A DNA stretch of 64,000 bases, from positions 1 through 64,000 of the forward strand of contig NZ_JAHKRK010000019.1 of the NCBI RefSeq assembly GCF_019396355.1, read 5' to 3'. The notes under the pieces are model-generated. The model was not told where the DNA came from. It did no database searches and worked only from the letters and a program-made list of their open reading frames with translations. The position numbers and the translations under genes are program-made. This DNA is from Pseudonocardia nigra. GTDB lineage: Bacteria; Actinomycetota; Actinomycetes; Mycobacteriales; Pseudonocardiaceae. This document shows positions 29,272 through 37,490 of this stretch, piece after piece. Every line of letters starts with the position of its first letter. Position 1 is the first letter of the stretch.

Positions 29272-29980
29272 CGGCGGGCTCCGACCGCTCCCGCAGGGCC
29301 GCGAAGAACCCGGCGATCTGGGCGTGGGCTTCCTCCCCGCCGTCGAAGCCCTGCCAGTGCATCCGCACCCGCGCCACCAGCTCGTAGCAGGCGGTGATCG
29401 GGACGACGAACGCCTCGAAGCCGTCCCCGGTGCGCTGCACGAGCACCGCCTCGACGTCCGGCTCCGCCGTGACGAACACCGGGTTCGCGGCCACCACGTC
29501 GCCCCAGCTGTCGAGCTCGAGCAGCGACTGGGTGGCCCCGGCCGGGCTCGGGTAGAAGGCCACCCACTCCTCGGCGTCCGCGTCCTCCGCCGTGCCGGAG
29601 CTGCGGAACAGGAACGCGATGCGGACCGGGATCTGCACCGCGTCCCACCGCACCGGGGTCAGCTCGGGGGAGGGGACGTGCACGAACCGTTCCGGCACCG
29701 CCTGATAGCGCCCGCCCGCGGCCCCGCGCTGCGTGAACAGCAGGTAGCAGGGGCGGCAGACGCAGCGGATCGACCGGTGCTCCAGGTCCACCACGTGCCC
29801 GTGGCCCGGGCTCGCGACCGTGCCCTCCGGACCGCACGGAGTGCCGCACAGCTCGCACCGCTGGGCCACCGGGGCGCGCGGAGCCTGCGCGACCTGATCC
29901 GGGGTCGCGGTGGCGTCCGGAGCGCGCGACCGTCGCCGCTCCCGAGCGGACGGGACGAACCTCCGCAGCCCGGTGTTCAT
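29264..29980 (-). CDS. DUF5947-like protein with zinc/iron-binding cysteines
   Basis: A 238-aa protein with a short basic start. RCELCGTPCGPEG followed by GHGHVVDLEHRSIRCVCRPC gives a compact Cys/His site. Later motifs are VPERFVHVPSPELTPVRWD, WVAFYPSPAGATQSLLEL and TACYELVARVRMHWQGFDGG. This is the pattern I associate with DUF5947, a family of hydrogenase-locus proteins of unknown role. The ATG at 29980 overlaps the stop of the NifU/Rieske-like gene. Metal binding is inferred from the cysteines. Confidence 0.75.
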   Translation of the reverse strand: MNTGLRRFVPSARERRRSRAPDATATPDQVAQAPRAPVAQRCELCGTPCGPEGTVASPGHGHVVDLEHRSIRCVCRPCYLLFTQRGAAGGRYQAVPERFVHVPSPELTPVRWDAVQIPVRIAFLFRSSGTAEDADAEEWVAFYPSPAGATQSLLELDSWGDVVAANPVFVTAEPDVEAVLVQRTGDGFEAFVVPITACYELVARVRMHWQGFDGGEEAHAQIAGFFAALRERSEPADE

Positions 29981-30880
29981 CGCACGGCCCCGCTGGACAC
30001 CGCGATCCGCACCGCGTCCGCGTCGCCGAGCAGCGGGAGCGGGTCCAGGTGCAGCCCCTCCTCGCTGCCGCGGCCGGCGAGCCGCACGTCGAAGCGCTCC
30101 CCGCAGCCGGGGCAGCCGAGCGAGCCGTCCGCCACGCCCGCCCCGCCGATGCCGGACGCGCAGCGCGGGCACCGGTCGAGGTAGGCGTAGAGCCGCCCGG
30201 CGACGCGGCACAGCGCGATCCCGGTGCCCTCGAGCACGATGGAGGTCGACTCCCCGTCGTCGAGCACGAGCGGGGCGCCCAGCGCCGACCACTCGCCGTC
30301 CGGGCGCGGGGGCGGTGGTGCCAGCTCGAGGAGCTGCGGACCGGTGCGGGCCGGGCTGCTCCGCGGTGACGCCCTCGACCTCCACCCGGGCGACCTCCGG
30401 CGCCGCCGCCTCGATGGCCCCCTCGATCGCCATCTTCACGGTGACCAGCGACGACGGGCAGCCGTCGCAGCTGCCCTGCAGGCGCAGCCGCACCGTGATC
30501 CCGTGCGCGGCGTCGTCGTCGATGCCGAGGTACTCGACGCCGCCGGCGTGCGAGCCGAGGTAGGGCCGCACCTGGTCCAGCGCGGCGAGCACCCGCGTCT
30601 CGGTGTCGTCGGGATGGAGGTCGTGCAGCACCAGCAGGCCGGCGACGAGGTCGTCGCCCGCGAGCCGCCGCAGCACGTCCTCCCCGTCGGGCTCCTCTGC
30701 GAGGAGCCCGACGATGCGTTCCAGGCCCGCGCCGTAGAGCTCGACGAGCAACGCCACCAGCTCCTCCGCGCGGTCGGTCACCTCGGGCGGCGCCGCCGAG
30801 CGGAACTCCTCGAGCAGCTGCTCGATGCGGGCCCCGGCCTCCCGGGGGTTCGGGCTCCCGGGAGGCCCTGCGCCGGGCAT
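29977..30880 (-). CDS. NifU-like domain fused to a four-Cys Rieske-fold domain (apparent frameshift)
   Basis: About 300 aa if one extra G (in GGG at 30353-30355) is removed. The first part is helical, followed by a NifU C-terminal-like domain (VRPYLGSHAGGVEYLGI, GSCDGCPSSLVTVKMAIEGA) with the CxxC that binds an Fe-S cluster. The second part resembles a Rieske-fold protein (LCRVAGRLYAYLDRCPRC and LGCPGCGERFDVRLAGRG). Its ligands are Cys-x2-Cys and Cys-x2-Cys instead of Cys-x-His and Cys-x2-His. It follows hhyL by 4 bases and overlaps the next gene (ATGA). A role in cluster assembly or electron exit from the hydrogenase is the likely job. Confidence 0.82.
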
Positions 30881-30884
30881 GCCG

Positions 30885-32680
30885 TCAGATCCCGTTGTTC
30901 ATCATGGTCGGCGGGTGCATCCGTTTGACCGTGTTCCCGCCGCCGACGTACATGTGCACGCCGCAGGGCAGGCAGGGGTCGAAGCTGCGCAACGCGCGCA
31001 TGATGTCGATGCCCTTGAAGTTGTCCGGCGAGTTCTCCTCGAAGATCGGTGTGTTCTGGACGGCGTCCTCGTACGGACCGGGCGTGCCGTAGGAGTCGCG
31101 GACGCTGCCGTTCCACGGCGTCGGCGGGTAGGGGTGGTAGTTTGGCGATCTTGCCGTTCCGGATCACCATGTGGTGCGAGAGCACGCCGCGGACGGCCTC
31201 GGTGAACCCGCAGCTCACCGCGTCCTTGGGCACCGTGAAGCTCTCCCAGGTCTTGGTGTTGCCCGCGCGCAGCTCCACCAGAGCCTGCTCCACGAAGTAC
31301 AGCGCCGACGCCGCCGCATACGCCTGGAAGTAGGTCCGGGCCCGGTTGCGCTCGAGCGCGTTGGACCACTGCGGGATCTTCCACTCGAAGCTCTTCTCGG
31401 GCTTCAGCGGTGCGCGGCAGGTTGATCACCACGCTGTGTCCCGTGGCCTTGATGTAGTCGTGGTCGACGAGGCCGGCCAGCGCCGTGGTCCACAGCCGGG
31501 CGATCGGCCCACCACCCGTGTCCAGTGGCAGGTGGTCCTTCCCGTCGAACCAGCGTGGCGACATCACCCAGCTGTACTTGTCGTCGAAGTCGCGCTTCTG
31601 CGGCCGGGGGATCGTGTGCTGGTTCCACGGGTGCCGGGAGTCCACCGGGTTGCCGAGGGGGTCGTGGCTGACGAAGGTCTCCTTGCCCTCCCAGTCCTCG
31701 TAGAACGAGGAGCCGAGCAGGATCCGGATGCCCAGGTTGATGTCCACCAGGTTGGTGGTGATGAGCTTCCCGTCCACCACCACGCCGGGCGTCACGAACA
31801 TCTTGCGGCCCCAGTCGGCCATGTTCTCGTAGGTGAAGTCGCAGTACTCCGGGTGGTTCAGGCTGCCCCAGCAGCCCAGGAGCGTGCGGCGGTACCCGAC
31901 CATCTCGTACCCGGGCAGGGCCTCGTAGAAGAAGTCGAACAGGTCGTCGTGCATAGGCACGACCCGCTTCATGAACTCCACGTACTTCATCAGCCGCGTG
32001 AGGTAGTCCATGAACAGCTGGATCGTGGCCACCGCGCCGATCCCGCCCGGGTACAGCGTGGAGGGGTGCACGTGGCGCCCCTCCATCAGGCAGAACATCT
32101 CGCGGGTGTAGCGGCTGACCTGCAGCGCCTCGCGGTAGAACTCGCCCTCGAGCGGGTTGAGCGACCGCATGATGTCGCCGATGGTCTTGTAGCCGTGCTC
32201 GTCGGCGTGCGGCGCCTCCGTGCGGTTGGCGAGATCCAGGACACCGGGGTTGGTCTCGGCGACCATCTTCTCGCAGTAGTCCACCCCGACCAGGTTCTCC
32301 TGGAAGATGTTGTGGTCGAACATGTACTCGGCGGCTTCGCCGAGGTTGATCATCCACTCGGCGATGTGCGGCGGGCGCACGCCGTAGGCCATGTTCTGGT
32401 TGTAGACCGAACAGGTCGCGTGGTTGTCACCGCAGATGCCGCAGATCCGGCTGGTGATGAAGTGCGCGTCGCGGGGGTCCTTGCCCTTCATGAAGATCGA
32501 GTAGCCGCGGAAGATCGACGAGGTGCTGTAGCACTCGGCCACCTTCTTGGCCGCAAAGTCGATCTTCGTGTAGATCCCGAGGCTGCCCACGATCCGGGTG
32601 ATGGGATCCCAGGCCATCTCGGTGAGGTTGGGGGACAGGTCGTGCTCGTTCTCGGTGCTCGGCCTCGCCGTTGTCGTCAT
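30885..32680 (-). CDS. hhyL: Group 1h [NiFe]-hydrogenase large subunit (two apparent frameshifts)
   Basis: About 598 aa when corrected. The first nickel motif RICGICGDNHATC and the second DPCLPCGVH are both present, with about 20 residues after it (MYVGGGNTVKRMHPP) as the cleavable tail. Text such as MAWDPITRIVGSLGIYTKID is specific to actinobacterial high-affinity hydrogenases. The frame changes after INLPRTA near 31405-31412, with one dinucleotide apparently missing, and again after GKIA at 31141-31143 with one extra T. ATG 32680 is preferred; GTG 32692 is the alternative. The enzyme oxidises H2 at trace levels in this family. Homopolymer position and intact conservation suggest sequencing error. 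Confidence 0.9.
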
Positions 32681-32702
32681 CGCTCTCGTCACGCCTCTCT
32701 GC

Positions 32703-33784
32703 TCACCAGCCGGGCTTGTAGCCCGTGGTCAGGCTCCGGCCCCGCTTGCGCCACTTCGGTTCGGCGTCCGCCGTCTTCATCGTCGTCTTGCGCAGCGTCC
32801 GGATCACGCTGCCGTACATCCCGCTCGCGGCCGTCGAGACCTTGGCGCCCGGCGGCTCGTCCATGAACGGCATGAACTTGTCGGGGAAGCCCGGCATCGT
32901 GCAGCCGATGCAGATGCCGCCCACGTTCGGGAAACCCCCGATGCCGTTCATCCAGCCCCGCTTCGGGACGTTGCACTTCACGACGGGGCCCCAGCAGCCC
33001 AGCTTCACCAGGCACAGCGGGAGCCGTACTCGGTGGCGAACTCGCCCTGCTCGTAGTAGCCGGCGCGGTCGCAGCCCTCGTGCACGGTCTTGCCGAACAG
33101 CCACTGCGGGCGGCCCGCCTCGTCGAGCGGGATCATCGGGGCCTGCCCGGCCACCTGGTAGAGCAGGTAGAGGATGGTCTCGGAGAGGTTGTCGGGTGTG
33201 ATCGGGCAGCCCGGGACGTTCACGATCGGCAGGCCGGCCTTGGACTTCCAGTCCCAGCCGAGGTAGTCACGCACGCCCATCGCGCCGGTCGGGTTGCCGG
33301 CCATCGCGTGGATGCCGCCGTACGTGGCACACGTGCCGACCGCCAGCACGGCGGTGGCCTTCGGGGCCAGCCGGTCCAGCCATTCGCTGGTGGTCATGGG
33401 CTGCCCGGTGGCGGGGTTGTTGCCGAACCCGCACCAGTAGCCCTCCTTCTTGATGGCCTCGTTGGGGATGGAGCCCTCGACGACCAGCACGAACGGCTCG
33501 AGCTCGCCGCGGTCGGCCTTGTGGAACCACTCGATGAACGTGTCAGCGCCCTGCTCCGGGCCGCACTCGAAGTCGATCAGCGGCCAGTGCACGGCGATCT
33601 TCGGAAGGCCCGGCAGTGCGCCGAGCACGATGTCCTCGATGCTCGGCTGGGTCGCGGCGGTCAGCGCGACGGAGTCGCCGTCGCAGCTCAACCCGCCGTT
33701 GGTCCAGAGGATGTGGACGACCGGCTCCTCCTGTTCGGGCTGTGTTGCGTCCGTGTGGGCTGCCGGTGTCTCCGGTGCCGTCAT
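32703..33784 (-). CDS. hhyS: Group 1h [NiFe]-hydrogenase small subunit (apparent frameshift)
   Basis: About 360 aa if one base is restored in GGG at 33019-33021. It has VVHILWTNGGLSCDGDSVAL at the N-terminus and no Tat signal, then GTCATYGGIHAMAGNPTGA, VPGCPITPDNLSE and, after the shift, VKLGCWGPVVKCNVPKRGW and ICIGCTMPGFPDKFMPF, which bind the Fe-S relay. The lack of a signal peptide indicates a cytoplasmic-side enzyme, as in other group 1h hydrogenases. It precedes hhyL by a short gap. One missing base in a G/C run explains the shift. Confidence 0.9.
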
Positions 33785-33916
33785 GGCACACCCGCCTTCG
33801 GCGATACGTGGGGACGATGAGCTGGCCGACCGGGAGATCGGCGCAGGAAAGGACGTGCGGCGGAACCCGCCGGAACTGCCTCCGGTCCACGCAGCGGGGC
33901 GACTGTCGTTCGGCGG

Positions 33917-34608
33917 TCAGCGCCCCGCGCTGGACACTCTGGCCCGTTTCGGATCTCCGAGCTCGTGCTGCACGAGTTCCCACAGCACGTGGTAGACGGA
34001 GGTCTGCGCCTCCTGGATGCGGTGCACCGATGCCGACGGGACCACGAAGAGGTGGTCGATTGTGTCGGTCTCGGCCATCTTGCCGCCGTCGTAGCCGGCC
34101 AGGCCGATCGTGACCATCCCGCGCCGGGACGCCTCCTCGAAGGCTCGGATCAGGTTCGCGGAGTTGCCGCTCGTGGACAGCCCGACGGCGATGTCGCCGG
34201 CCCGGCCGAACGCCGCGATCTGGCGGGCGAACACCACGTCGAAGCCGACGTCGTTGGACAGCGCGGTGACGACGGCGATGTCGGCGGTCAGCGACAGCGC
34301 GGGCAGCGCGCGTGCGCCGCCGCCCGGGTGCAGGAACATACCGGCGAGGTCCTGCGCGAGTCGGTGCTGCTGCCGCCGTTGCCGAAGGCCAACAGCTGGC
34401 CACCGGCGTCGAACGAATGGGCCATCGCCCGTGCGCAGGCCACCAGCCGCTCGCCGTCGCGCTCGGCGACCTGCTCCCGCAGCAGCACGATCTCCTCGAC
34501 CTTGGCCTCGGTGGAGCGGCGGGCCTGCTCCAGCACCGCGTCGAGGTCGGAGGTCTCGGCATACAGGAAGGGGTAGAGGGCCTGCATCCCCGGATCCGGT
34601 CCGGCCAT
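33917..34608 (-). CDS. SIS-domain phosphosugar isomerase-like protein 1 (apparent frameshift)
   Basis: About 230 aa if one base near 34358 is restored. It starts MAGPDPGMQALYPFLYAETS, with FGNGGSSTDS and, after the shift, DLAGMFLH and LSTSGNSANLIRAFEEA, both typical of the GmhA/DiaA sedoheptulose-7-phosphate isomerase group. The C-terminus ends HVLWELVQHELGD. It lies 130 bases upstream of hhyS on the same strand, with the HypC-like gene 30 bases before it. SIS proteins are recurrent in group 1h hydrogenase loci, from memory, but their role there is unexplained. Confidence 0.82.
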
Positions 34609-34637
34609 CTCGTCCTCCCCTCTCCGGTGCGGGCCGC

Positions 34638-34850
34638 TCATCGGGTCAGTACGGCGATCGCTTCCTTCGCATGCACCAGCACCGTGTCGCCGACGTCCGC
34701 TTCGACCAGCGCGATGCTGATCTCCTCGGCCCCGCCGCCGGTGTCGACGAGCGCGAGGTCGTGGTCGAGCAGCCGCACGACGACGAACGGCAGCGCTTCG
34801 TCCGAGCACGTGATGCAGGTGTCCCCATGGCATTCCGGCGGACTGCTCAT
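34638..34850 (-). CDS. HypC-like chaperone with divergent Cys-rich N-terminus
   Basis: A 70-aa protein from ATG 34850. The second half, DVGDTVLVHAKEAIAVL, is the HypC beta-barrel pattern. The N-terminus is ECHGDTCITCSDEALPFVVV instead of MCxxIP, so the metal-binding Cys is placed differently. The same frame is open upstream through two copies of a 25-residue repeat, each with its own ATG (34925 and 35000). A 120-aa form, coupled to the upstream SIS stop by ATGA, is therefore possible. It probably serves the same hydrogenase as the canonical HypC. Confidence 0.8.
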   Translation of the reverse strand: MSSPPECHGDTCITCSDEALPFVVVRLLDHDLALVDTGGGAEEISIALVEADVGDTVLVHAKEAIAVLTR

Positions 34851-34997
34851 CGCTCGGCCTCGCCGGGGCTCGGCCGGCGCTTCGCGCGGGCGCTGTGCTG
34901 ATGATTCGCTCGCAAGCTCGCTCATCGCTCGGCCTCGCCGAGGCTCGGCCGGCGCTTCGCGCGGGCGCTGTGCTGATGATTCGCTCGCAAGCTCGCT
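34848..34997. repeat. Two tandem 75-bp repeats that each supply a start codon
   Basis: Units 34848-34922 and 34923-34997 differ at a single position seen (ggggct/gaggct). On the minus strand each reads as 25 codons beginning MSELASESSAQRPREA, and the following ATG (34850, 34925 or 35000) belongs to the next unit or gene. The upstream SIS stop codon overlaps the outermost ATG. A related partial copy forms the first codons of benC (47276-47316), and a weaker one overlaps the mftA stop (57155-57185). It looks like a dispersed, frame-preserving repeat placed at gene junctions. Confidence 0.85.
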
Positions 34998-35629
34998 CAT
35001 CGCACGACGCCCGGACCGAGCACTCCGGGCTGCTCGAAGAACACGTGCACCAGCTCCCACAGGACGTGGTAGGTGGTGACCTGCAGCTCCTTGACGATCC
35101 GTGGGTCGTCGCTGCGGGCGGGCACCACGTGGTCGACGGCGGGGCTGGTGGCGATGGGGCCCTCGAGCGCCCCGGTGCCACCGACCAGCGCGACCGTCAG
35201 CAGCCCCCGCGACGCGGCCACCTCGAGGCCGCGCAGGACCGCGGGGCAGCGATCGTCGTCGGACACGCCCAGCGCGATGTCGTCCGGCCGGGCCAGGTGG
35301 CCGATCTGGTGCGCGAAGACCTCGTGCGGACCCTCGTCGCCCATGAGGCCGGTGACGGTGGAGACGTCGTTGGTGAGCGACAGCGCCGGGAACGCCCGCT
35401 TGCCGACGATCACCAGGTGCACGAACTCCACAGCGACGTGCTGGGCGTCGGTGGCCGCCGCGCCCATGCCGAAGACGAGGAGCTTGCCACCGCGGTGCAG
35501 GCGGGCGGCCATGGCGTGGCAGGCGGCGGCGACTCGTGCGGCGTCCTGGGCGAGTGCGCGCCCGGGCGCCGTTCGGCGGGCGAAGATCTCGGCGACGGGT
35601 CGGACGTCCCCGGGAGCGGACAGTGCCAT
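34997..35629 (-). CDS. SIS-domain phosphosugar isomerase-like protein 2
   Basis: A 210-aa protein from ATG 35629, with GGAG six bases upstream; a TTG at 35635 is less likely. The SIS pattern shows in KLLVFGMGAAATDAQHVAVEF and IALGVSDDDRCPAVLRGLEV, although the usual TSGNS becomes VSDDD. The C-terminus YHVLWELVHVFFEQPG matches that of SIS protein 1, so the two are paralogues. It appears to be the first gene of the minus-strand hydrogenase operon. The 188-base gap to 35818 upstream should hold the promoter, but I could not pick out a clear one. Confidence 0.82.
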   Translation of the reverse strand: MALSAPGDVRPVAEIFARRTAPGRALAQDAARVAAACHAMAARLHRGGKLLVFGMGAAATDAQHVAVEFVHLVIVGKRAFPALSLTNDVSTVTGLMGDEGPHEVFAHQIGHLARPDDIALGVSDDDRCPAVLRGLEVAASRGLLTVALVGGTGALEGPIATSPAVDHVVPARSDDPRIVKELQVTTYHVLWELVHVFFEQPGVLGPGVVR

Positions 35630-35817
35630 TATCAACTCCGTGGTGGGAGATCAAGCCAGTGTGCTCTCCTTCACAAAGCGCACGCAAGCCCGGTGGATGG
35701 TCTCGTTGGGCTTGTTGTCCGAACCGTCGAGCGCGGACGGGGGAACGGCTCGTGACGAGGAAACGCCGTAGGGCGAGCGAGCCACACGCGGTGCCGGGGC
35801 GGTCCGGACCGGCGTGA

Positions 35818-37227
35818 TCAGCCGGGGACGCCCGCGGCGGGAGCTCCTCCGATGACCTTGCCGGGGTTGAGGATCCCCGCCGGGTCGAGTGCGCGCTTGA
35901 CGGCCCGGTGCAGGTCGAGGACCGCGGGTTCGAGCTCGGCCACGAGGCCGCCCCGCTTGAGGAGCCCGATGCCGTGCTCGCCGGTGACGGTGCCGTCGAG
36001 CGCGAGCGCGTCGGCGACGATGTCGTCGAACGCGGCCTGGGCGCGGACCCGGGCGGCGTCGTCGCCGGGTTCGGTGATCAGCAGCGGGTGCAGGTTGCCG
36101 TCGCCGGCGTGCGCGATGTTGGCGATCGTGGTGCGGTGCCGCTCCGCAGTCGCCTCGATGCGGGCGAGCATCTCCGGGACCCGCGCGGTCGGCACGCAGA
36201 CGTCCTCCGTGAGCACCGGGCCGAGCCGCTCCAGGGCTGGATAGGCGAGCCGGCGGGCCGCGAACAGGGCCTCGGCCTCGGCCTCGTCGGTCGACCGCGC
36301 CGCCCAGGTTGCGCCCTCGAAGCACGCGAGCATCCGCTCGGCCGCCTGTTCCCCGGCCGGGCCCGGTTCGTCGAGGCGGGCGAGCAGCACCACGTCGGCG
36401 TCGACCGAGAGCCCCATGTTCTTCCAGGCGTCGACGGCGCGCAGGCAGTGCCGGTCGACCAGCTCCAACGCGGCCGGGGTCAGGCCCGCCGCCGCGCTCG
36501 CGGCCACGGCACGGCCGGCGTCGATGACCGACGCGAAGTACCCGACCACGGTGATGGCGGGCGGGGGCAGCGGGCGCAGCCGTACCGTGACCTCGGTGAC
36601 GACGCCGAGCGTCCCCTCGGATCCGACGACCAGTCCGGCGAGGTCGTAGCCCGCCACGCCCTTCGCGGTCCGCCGGCCCAGTCGGACCAGCTCGCCGGTG
36701 CCGGTCGCCATCTGCAACCCGAGGACGTAGTCCCGGGTCACGCCGTACTTGACGCAGCAGAGCCCGCCTGCGTTCGTGGCGACGTTGCCGCCGATCGTCG
36801 ACCAGGGGGAGCTCGCGGGGTCGGGCGGATACCACAGCCCCTGCGCCGCGGCGGCTGCACGCAGATCGTCGTTGACCACTCCCGGCTCGACGACGGCGAG
36901 CCGCTCGACGGGGTCGATCTCGACGATCCGGCTCATGCGGTCCATCGCGAGGACGATCCCGCCGTCGACGGCGTTGGCGCCCCCGGAGAGCCCGGTTCCC
37001 GCACCGCGGGCGACGACCGGGACGCCGTGCCGGTGGCACGCCGCCACGACCTCCCGCGTCTCCTCGGCCGAGGTCACCCGGACGACGGCGAGCGCGGCAC
37101 CGACGGGCGCCCACTCCGCCTCGTCGTGGCTCAGGGAGGAGACGACGTCGGGGTCGCGGAGGATTCGCTGCTCGGGAACGTGGGCGGCGATCTCTGCGAG
37201 GACGTCGCGGTCGACGGGCGCGCTCAC
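35818..37227 (-). CDS. FAD-linked oxidase (GlcD/D-2-hydroxyacid dehydrogenase type)
   Basis: A 469-aa flavoprotein of the glycolate oxidase GlcD/D-lactate dehydrogenase group. The PCMH FAD domain shows PVVARGAGTGLSGGANAV and STIGGNVATNAGG, and the C-terminal FAD-oxidase domain shows IAHAGDGNLHPLL and GEHGIGLLKRG, the latter with the substrate-site His. It oxidises a D-2-hydroxy acid with electrons passed to a quinone or flavoprotein. GlcE/GlcF partners are not seen. GTG 37227 overlaps the stop of the hydrolase remnant. The substrate is not predictable. Confidence 0.9.
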   Translation of the reverse strand: MSAPVDRDVLAEIAAHVPEQRILRDPDVVSSLSHDEAEWAPVGAALAVVRVTSAEETREVVAACHRHGVPVVARGAGTGLSGGANAVDGGIVLAMDRMSRIVEIDPVERLAVVEPGVVNDDLRAAAAAQGLWYPPDPASSPWSTIGGNVATNAGGLCCVKYGVTRDYVLGLQMATGTGELVRLGRRTAKGVAGYDLAGLVVGSEGTLGVVTEVTVRLRPLPPPAITVVGYFASVIDAGRAVAASAAAGLTPAALELVDRHCLRAVDAWKNMGLSVDADVVLLARLDEPGPAGEQAAERMLACFEGATWAARSTDEAEAEALFAARRLAYPALERLGPVLTEDVCVPTARVPEMLARIEATAERHRTTIANIAHAGDGNLHPLLITEPGDDAARVRAQAAFDDIVADALALDGTVTGEHGIGLLKRGGLVAELEPAVLDLHRAVKRALDPAGILNPGKVIGGAPAAGVPG

Positions 37228-37490
37228 AGCTCACCCAGGAAGTCGAGGAGCGCGCTGTTGAACGCCTCGACCTGGTCGGAGTTGGCCGCGTGCCCGGAGC
37301 TGCCGACCAGCACCACCTCGTGGAGCCCGAGCCCGGTCAGGGCGTCGTGCAGGTCCTTGCAGTGGAAGGCCCGGCTCGCGGCCGGGGCGCCGTCACCGGC
37401 CACGAGGACCCCGGGCGGGCCCGCGCCCTCGTCGGTCACGTGCAGGACCACGCCGTCGCTCGTGCAGACGGTGCCCGTGCTGGTCGTCAT
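37224..37490 (-). pseudogene. Alpha/beta-hydrolase remnant with a large internal deletion
   Basis: An 88-aa open frame from ATG 37490, with GAGGAGG at good spacing. It joins the N-terminus of an alpha/beta hydrolase (DGVVLHVTDEGAGPPGVLVA), a middle piece around the nucleophile elbow (KDLHDALTGLGLHEVVLVGS) and the extreme C-terminus (GHAANSDQVEAFNSALLDFL). The core, including the acid and most of the fold, is missing, and GXSXG is broken. The frame is still open, so a short peptide may be made, but it cannot be an active hydrolase. Confidence 0.75.
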
